A stretch of 10,082 nucleotides of DNA. It comes from Anaerolineales bacterium. GTDB lineage: Bacteria; Chloroflexota; Anaerolineae; Anaerolineales; Villigracilaceae. A program made the translations under genes and the position numbers. A model generated the notes under the pieces. It did not search any database. It was not told the origin of the DNA and worked only from the letters and a program-made list of their open reading frames with translations. Positions 6,355-10,082 of this stretch are shown piece by piece. Position 1 is the first letter of the stretch. Each line of letters opens with the position of its first letter. The stretch covers positions 1 to 10,082 of the forward strand of contig JAICRQ010000082.1 in NCBI GenBank assembly GCA_025966435.1, in the 5' to 3' direction.

Positions 6355-7299
6355 ATGACGGTAACACTCGATGAAATCCGGCAAGCCGCCGGACGGATTC
6401 ATCCCTACATCCATCGTACACCTGTGCTGACCAACGAGAGCTTGAATACGAAGACTGGCGCGCAGGTGTTTCTCAAATGTGAGAATATGCAGAAGGTGGG
6501 CGCGTTCAAGTTTCGTGGAGCGTGCAACGCTGTATTCTCGCTCACCGAGGAGGAAGCCACCCGTGGTGTTTGCACGCATTCTTCGGGAAACCATGCTCAG
6601 GCATTAGCGCTGGCGGCAAAGATGCGCGGAATCCCTGCGTATATTGTCATGCCGGAAAACGCGCCATCTGTGAAGAGAAATGCGGTTGCCGGTTACGGGG
6701 GACAGATCACGTTTTGTGCACCAACTTTGGAAGCGCGTGAAGCCACGCTTAAGCAAATCTATCAAAGGACGGGAGCCAACGTCGTCCATCCTTACAATGA
6801 CGAGCGCGTCATTGCTGGTCAGGGAACGACCACGCTGGAACTACTTGAGGATGTTCCGGACCTGGATGTGATCCTCGCCCCGGTAGGCGGCGGCGGACTG
6901 CTGAGTGGCACATCCATTGCCGCCACAGAAACGAAAAAAGGGATCCGCATCATTGGGTGTGAGCCGGAAATGGCAGACGATGCCTATCGTTCCGTACAAT
7001 CCGGAACCATTGTGCCATCTATAAATCCCAAAACAATTGCCGATGGGTTGCTCACATCGCTGGGCTCATTGACATTTCAGATCATTCAAGAGCATGTCGC
7101 GCAGATCGTTACGGTCAGCGAAGAGGGAATTCTCGAGGCGATGAAATTCATCTGGGAACGGGCTAAGATCATCATCGAACCATCTGCGGCAGTGGCCGTG
7201 GGTGTTTTGTGGGAAAAGAAAATCGATCTTACAGGGTCGAAGGTGGGCGTGATTCTCAGCGGTGGCAATGTCGATTTAGATAAGCTTCCCTGGACATAA
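6355..7299 (+). CDS. PLP-dependent threonine/serine dehydratase (serine-racemase-like)
   Basis: A 314-residue fold-type II PLP enzyme, the length of catabolic threonine dehydratase or serine racemase, with no C-terminal ACT domain, so allosteric isoleucine control is not expected. K52 in G-A-F-K-F-R-G-A forms the Schiff base. S-S-G-N-H (76-80) contacts cofactor and substrate, with S77 equivalent to the racemising serine. G-G-G-G-L (178-182) is the phosphate loop, and S302-G-G-N holds the pyridine nitrogen. E203, A207 and D209 keep the spacing of the divalent-metal site of serine racemase (E210/A214/D216 in the human enzyme). It likely deaminates L-Thr to 2-oxobutyrate and L-Ser to pyruvate, and may racemise serine. 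The ATG at 6355 has GGAG 5 nt upstream; the frame extends to 6316, but those extra residues do not look like the family N-terminus. It converges on moeA with only 12 nt between stop codons. Confidence 0.9.
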   Translation: MTVTLDEIRQAAGRIHPYIHRTPVLTNESLNTKTGAQVFLKCENMQKVGAFKFRGACNAVFSLTEEEATRGVCTHSSGNHAQALALAAKMRGIPAYIVMPENAPSVKRNAVAGYGGQITFCAPTLEAREATLKQIYQRTGANVVHPYNDERVIAGQGTTTLELLEDVPDLDVILAPVGGGGLLSGTSIAATETKKGIRIIGCEPEMADDAYRSVQSGTIVPSINPKTIADGLLTSLGSLTFQIIQEHVAQIVTVSEEGILEAMKFIWERAKIIIEPSAAVAVGVLWEKKIDLTGSKVGVILSGGNVDLDKLPWT

Positions 7300-7311
7300 A
7301 CAGAAGCGGCT

Positions 7312-8598
7312 CTACAATAAATAGATTTCCACAATCTCACCGGCAGATGACCCCGTGGCATCCGGGGGAATCCGCAACAGTCCATCTGCAGCGGCTAACG
7401 TAAAGATCAGGTTACTCTTTCCAAAAATAGGCTCCGCCAGAAATCTGGTGTAATTGTCCTTGTGGATAGCAATACCAGGATCTTTAGCCTCTCCGTGACT
7501 TTGCGTCTCTGCGGTGAGCTTAACGGGCCACCAATCCTCACGTCCGGATTGAGAGGGCAGGTTCACCGCTAATCGTGCTAACAGGCTGGGCTTTGGTCTT
7601 GGCAATAGGCTCAACAAGCGTTCGATCACCGGCACGACAAACAAATATCCATTCACGAGGGCGCTCACGGGGTTTCCCGGCAGACCGATCACCGCCTTTC
7701 CGTTGCATACACCCAGGATCGTCGGTTTGCCGGGGCGGGTATTAATTCCATGAACCAGCACACCGGGCTCACCCAGGGATCGAATCACATCTGCCGTCAT
7801 ATCTCTCGTCGAAGCAGAGGAACCAGCACTGATGATCAACAGGTCACATTCGGAGAGGGCGTTTGCGGCGCTCTCCCGCAATGCATCAAACGTATCAGGC
7901 ACAATGCCATACAGCTTCGCGAGCCCCCCGGACTTCTCTATTACTGCCGCCAGTGTATAGGAATTGACATCGCGCACCTGCCCGGGTCGCGGCGACTGAT
8001 GCGGATCGATCACCTCGTCACCCGTCGCGATCAACCCCACCCGGACCTTCCGGACAATATTGACCTCGGTAATTCCCAGCGCCATCAGCCCGCCGATCTC
8101 CGCAGGGCGGATCAGACTCCCTTTTTTCAGAACGGTTTCCCCCTGCGCCACATCCTCCCCAATGCGTATCAAGTTCTCGCCTTCTGCGACCGCGCGAAAG
8201 ACCTCGATTTCCTCTGACGCTGCCCGTTGTGTGTACTCCAGCATCACAACTGCATCCGCGCCACGCGGCAGCATGCCGCCGGTGTGGATCAATGCACACT
8301 GACCTGCCTTAATCATGAATGTCGGTGCGTCTCCCATCGGGACTTCACCGGTGAGAGTCATGTACGCGGGCAGGGAGTCACTCGCCCCATGCGTGTCGCT
8401 TGCGCGCACCGCGTAACCGTCCACCGTGGATCGTTCGAAGTCAGGCAAAGGCTGCGAGGCGACGACATCTTCCGCCAGAGCACGCCCTAAGGAGGAGGAA
8501 ACGTCAATTCGTTCCAATTCAGTAATGGGTTGGAGGATGTGGAAAAGGAGTAAGGCGCGGGCTTCGTCGGGAGGAAGCAAAGTTAAGAATTCAGGCAT
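7312..8598 (-). CDS. moeA: Molybdopterin molybdenumtransferase MoeA
   Basis: A 428-residue cytoplasmic enzyme that inserts molybdate into adenylylated molybdopterin, the last common step of molybdenum cofactor synthesis. Landmarks are S-T-V-D60-G-Y-A-V, H-T-G-G-M-L-P-x-G-A-D-A-V (105-117), L-I-A-T-G-D-E-V (189-196), the R-P-G-K-P-T loop (288-293), and G-L-P-G-N-P-V-S-A (305-313). The C-terminal domain IV has I-F-G-K-S-N-L-I and A-D-G-L near 391-407. The loop usually reading SGGVSxGxxD is S-A-G-S-S-A-S-T-R-D here (257-266), a variant form. Residues ~362-385 look like an insertion in domain IV; part is encoded by a dispersed repeat (see 7491-7514). No Shine-Dalgarno precedes the ATG at 8598. 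It lies 40 nt downstream of the prenyltransferase gene in the same direction, so translation may depend on co-transcription. Confidence 0.95.
   Translation of the reverse strand: MPEFLTLLPPDEARALLLFHILQPITELERIDVSSSLGRALAEDVVASQPLPDFERSTVDGYAVRASDTHGASDSLPAYMTLTGEVPMGDAPTFMIKAGQCALIHTGGMLPRGADAVVMLEYTQRAASEEIEVFRAVAEGENLIRIGEDVAQGETVLKKGSLIRPAEIGGLMALGITEVNIVRKVRVGLIATGDEVIDPHQSPRPGQVRDVNSYTLAAVIEKSGGLAKLYGIVPDTFDALRESAANALSECDLLIISAGSSASTRDMTADVIRSLGEPGVLVHGINTRPGKPTILGVCNGKAVIGLPGNPVSALVNGYLFVVPVIERLLSLLPRPKPSLLARLAVNLPSQSGREDWWPVKLTAETQSHGEAKDPGIAIHKDNYTRFLAEPIFGKSNLIFTLAAADGLLRIPPDATGSSAGEIVEIYLL
7491..7514 (+). repeat. Degenerate octamer repeat (CTNNGYGN x3) inside moeA
   Basis: Three consecutive octamers: CTCCGTGA, CTTTGCGT, CTCTGCGG. 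They share the pattern of the nonamers found beside the prenyltransferase gene (core CTTNGTGN, minus strand, 9545-9571). In the moeA frame it encodes the T-A-E-T-Q-S-H-G-E stretch. The reading frame is preserved. I recognise this style of repeat from intergenic DNA of many environmental bacterial genomes, but its name and mechanism are not known to me. Confidence 0.6.
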
Positions 8599-8612
8599 GA
8601 GGCGGAAGCAGT

Positions 8613-8640
8613 AATTAGCGATTCGTAATTGGTAATTGTT
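8613..8640 (+). repeat. Four degenerate heptamers (RATTNNN) between the prenyltransferase gene and moeA
   Basis: AATTAGC, GATTCGT, AATTGGT and AATTGTT run head to tail over exactly 28 nt. They fill most of the gap between the prenyltransferase stop and the moeA start and overlap the prenyltransferase stop codon by 2 nt. The same four-unit layout, in the same orientation, occurs at 9514-9541. Confidence 0.65.
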
Positions 8641-9550
8641 ATCGTAACCAGAAGGTGAGGCTTAGGAAGTAAGCGGTGAGTCCAAATACAGAGAGAGCCG
8701 TCGCAGTAAGAAGCGTCCAATTGGTGGGTGCGCCCAGAGAAAGACTGCGGAGCTGGAAAATCTGGAACAGAGCAAAGGGTAGAGTCAGAAAGGCGGGCCA
8801 GATCAGGGAAAGCGAAAGCCCAAAAATAGGAGCTGCCAATAAGAACAGATAGGCGAGCAACACAAATAGATGATGAAAAGGAACTGCGCGCTCCCACCCC
8901 AGCCGCGTGAGCAGAGTGCCGCGGTTATATTTGCGGTCCGCGGCAAAAGCAGGAAAATTCATGACGATGAAATAGGCGAAGGCAAGACATGTGAGTGGAA
9001 TGCTGACGAGCAGAAAGCGATGGGTTTCATCCGATTGAAGAATATATCCAATGGAAGGAATCACATACGCAAGATGGGCGGCGAGAACAAATTCCCCGAA
9101 CCCGCGATTGACAAATCGGAACGGAGGAATAGCGTAGACAAGGATCAGAACGAGAGACAGCAAAAGAAAAAAGAGCGCAGACGTCGAAAGGTGATTATTG
9201 TTATACAGAATAAATGCGATCACAGCATTGGCTGTCAGTACAGCAATCGAAATATACAGGGCATTGTTGCGCAACAGGGTGCGGTCTTTGCGACTCTGGC
9301 CTTCGACGATCGGTTCATTTTCTGGACGGAAGACCTCTGCCAACAAATTCATGCTTGCCTGCGCCAAGAGGATGGCGATCAGACCTAACCAAAATGAGTC
9401 GGCGCGGAAGGGTTGGCCCAGATAATTGGCGATACTTGCGCCGAGAAAGAACGTGAGGGCGGCGAGGAGAAGGTGGAGAGGCCGGGTAAGGCGGAGAAGA
9501 TTTCTCAAGCTATGATTTCCGATTTTGGATTTACGATTTCTTAAACACAA
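8639..9550 (-). CDS. UbiA/MenA-like prenyltransferase family membrane protein with eroded Asp motifs
   Basis: An integral membrane protein of up to 303 residues with about eight hydrophobic segments, matching the UbiA superfamily that attaches isoprenoid chains to aromatic rings. It opens L-L-R-L-T-R-P-L-H-L-L-L-A (18-30), as in MenA. It also has the MenA-type block Y-A-I-P-P-F-R-F, N-R-G-F-G-E, then A-Y-V-I-P-S-I-G-Y (139-169). The first metal/diphosphate motif, normally N-D-x-x-D, reads N-L-L-A-E-V-F-R-P-E-N-E (68-79), with no Asp. In the second, the first Asp position is Ala and one remains at D205 (A-A-D-R-K). Activity on a prenyl diphosphate is therefore uncertain. The frame opens with TTG at 9550, but residues 3-13 are encoded by a heptamer repeat; a TTG at 9508 (L15) is an equally good start giving 289 residues, and neither has a clear Shine-Dalgarno. 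The gene lies between an aminotransferase and moeA, all in one direction. Confidence 0.8.
   Translation of the reverse strand: MCLRNRKSKIGNHSLRNLLRLTRPLHLLLAALTFFLGASIANYLGQPFRADSFWLGLIAILLAQASMNLLAEVFRPENEPIVEGQSRKDRTLLRNNALYISIAVLTANAVIAFILYNNNHLSTSALFFLLLSLVLILVYAIPPFRFVNRGFGEFVLAAHLAYVIPSIGYILQSDETHRFLLVSIPLTCLAFAYFIVMNFPAFAADRKYNRGTLLTRLGWERAVPFHHLFVLLAYLFLLAAPIFGLSLSLIWPAFLTLPFALFQIFQLRSLSLGAPTNWTLLTATALSVFGLTAYFLSLTFWLR
9514..9541 (+). repeat. Four degenerate heptamers (GATTTNN) at the 5' end of the prenyltransferase gene
   Basis: GATTTCC, GATTTTG, GATTTAC and GATTTCT in exact 7-nt register over 28 nt. Read on the minus strand they would encode the hydrophilic N-terminal stretch of the longest prenyltransferase frame. 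That stretch precedes the first family-like residues, so the block is more likely leader DNA than protein-coding. Confidence 0.65.
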
Positions 9551-9571
9551 AGGTCACGAAGAACACTAAGA
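9545..9571 (-). repeat. Three degenerate nonamers (CTTNGTG core) upstream of the prenyltransferase gene
   Basis: On the plus strand ACACAAAGG, TCACGAAGA and ACACTAAGA are consecutive 9-mers; on the minus strand the core is CTTNGTGN. The block starts 3 nt after the heptamer block and fills most of the gap to the aminotransferase stop codon. The same core recurs inside moeA at 7491-7514 in the opposite orientation. Confidence 0.65.
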
Positions 9572-9590
9572 GAGAAGTCAGATATAAATT

Positions 9591-10082
9591 TTAGCTGACG
9601 AGAAACTCTTCCAATCTCTCTACCGCCTGCGGCAAATTCTTTCTTCCCAAGCCCAAGCGGAAATGGTCCCGCGAGTCCTCATATACCGAACCAGGCAAGA
9701 GCAGCACACCTGCTTTCTTTACGAGATCATCACAAAATCTTTCCACATCCCCGCCCAAATAGCGCGGAAATGCCATGGAACCAGCCTGAGGACGAACCCA
9801 CGAGAACAGGTCTGCGCGGCGGGCGAAGAGATCAGCGATGACCGCAAGATTCTGCTGGATGATATTCAGATTCCGCTCGATGAGCTTGTGCCGGTTTCGC
9901 ATCGCTACCTCGGCGAGGAATTCACTGGGTGCTGAGTTACAGATCGTGGTGTAGTCCTTGAGGGATGCCATCTTTTCGTAGATCTTTTTGTTCTTGGTCG
10001 CGATCCATCCAATTCGCAGACCGGCAAGCCCGTAAGTCTTGGAGGTGACACCCAGTGAAACTGCATAGTCTCCCAGATCACA
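9591..10082 (-). CDS. Class I/II PLP-dependent aminotransferase, C-terminal part (cut by the right edge)
   Basis: The C-terminal 163 residues of a fold-type I aminotransferase; the frame is open to the window edge and ends with TAA at 9591-9593. The cofactor lysine is at residue 15 of the visible part, in T-S-K-T-Y-G-L-A-G-L-R-I-G-W, the class I/II signature (codon at 10040-10038). Near the end, L-L-P-G-S-V-Y followed by H-F-R-L-G-L-G-R holds the arginine that binds the substrate carboxylate. The N-terminal substrate and cofactor regions lie outside the window, so the amino acid used cannot be assigned. An internal ATG at 9971 is not the start, because it lies after the active-site lysine. 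The next gene in the same direction, the prenyltransferase, begins 40 nt downstream by its longest frame, with repeats in the gap and no terminator seen, suggesting co-transcription. Confidence 0.9.
   Translation of the reverse strand, partial: CDLGDYAVSLGVTSKTYGLAGLRIGWIATKNKKIYEKMASLKDYTTICNSAPSEFLAEVAMRNRHKLIERNLNIIQQNLAVIADLFARRADLFSWVRPQAGSMAFPRYLGGDVERFCDDLVKKAGVLLLPGSVYEDSRDHFRLGLGRKNLPQAVERLEEFLVS

Noticed and set aside
7300..7311. Terminator between the convergent dehydratase and moeA
   Set aside because: Only 12 nt separate the stop codons, and no inverted repeat is seen; any terminator must lie inside the opposing gene.
8870..9388. A 172-codon plus-strand frame opposite the prenyltransferase
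   Set aside because: Its Lys/Arg/Gln-rich composition is what the reverse of hydrophobic codons produces; no recognisable domain.
8613..9571. CRISPR array or insertion sequence based on the repeated blocks
   Set aside because: The units are 7-9 nt and degenerate, with no spacers of regular length, no transposase, no terminal inverted repeats and no target duplications visible.

Overview
The window reads as chromosomal DNA from a bacterium with mid-range GC. It mostly carries housekeeping and metabolic genes, with one AT-richer accessory gene near the left end. No rRNA, tRNA, CRISPR array, transposase or integrase was recognised. The gene mix and the two styles of short degenerate tandem repeat remind me of Chloroflexota (Anaerolineae-like) genomes. 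That is inference from general familiarity, not from a phylogenetic marker, and should be held loosely.

Layout, left to right. (1) The C-terminal end of adenylosuccinate synthetase (purA) enters from the left edge. (2) A solitary 438-residue protein follows. It has a beta-rich N-terminal half and a C-terminal HEPN-like helical domain with an intact R-x4-H ribonuclease motif. The architecture resembles ApeA-type anti-phage proteins, and the gene has lower GC and more AGA arginine codons than its neighbours. (3) Convergent with it, on the minus strand, is a Kef/CPA2-type cation:proton antiporter fused to a universal-stress (USP) domain plus a second, degenerate USP-like region. (4) A divergent intergenic region with two palindromes and a plausible promoter leads into a YihY/BrkB-family membrane protein. 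(5) A small GlsB/YeaQ-family stress membrane protein follows. It has a strong Shine-Dalgarno and ends in a textbook 14-bp terminator. (6) A D-2-hydroxyacid dehydrogenase begins right after that terminator from a promoter that appears to make a leaderless mRNA, followed by a PLP-dependent serine/threonine dehydratase (serine-racemase-like). (7) On the minus strand, converging on the dehydratase with a 12-nt gap, is a likely three-gene run read right to left: a class I/II aminotransferase (cut by the right edge), a MenA/UbiA-like prenyltransferase with eroded aspartate motifs, and moeA.

The genes fall into local themes, not one pathway: ion and envelope stress (antiporter-USP, YihY, GlsB), amino-acid and hydroxyacid metabolism (dehydrogenase, dehydratase, aminotransferase), and cofactor or quinone work (MoeA, prenyltransferase). 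The prenyltransferase gene is bracketed by two 28-nt blocks of four degenerate heptamers in the same orientation. A second repeat family (CTTNGTGN core) occurs beside one block and again inside the moeA reading frame, where it seems to have added residues to the C-terminal domain. The HEPN gene and these repeats are the items most worth following up. I did not find a complete, unmistakably new multi-gene system.
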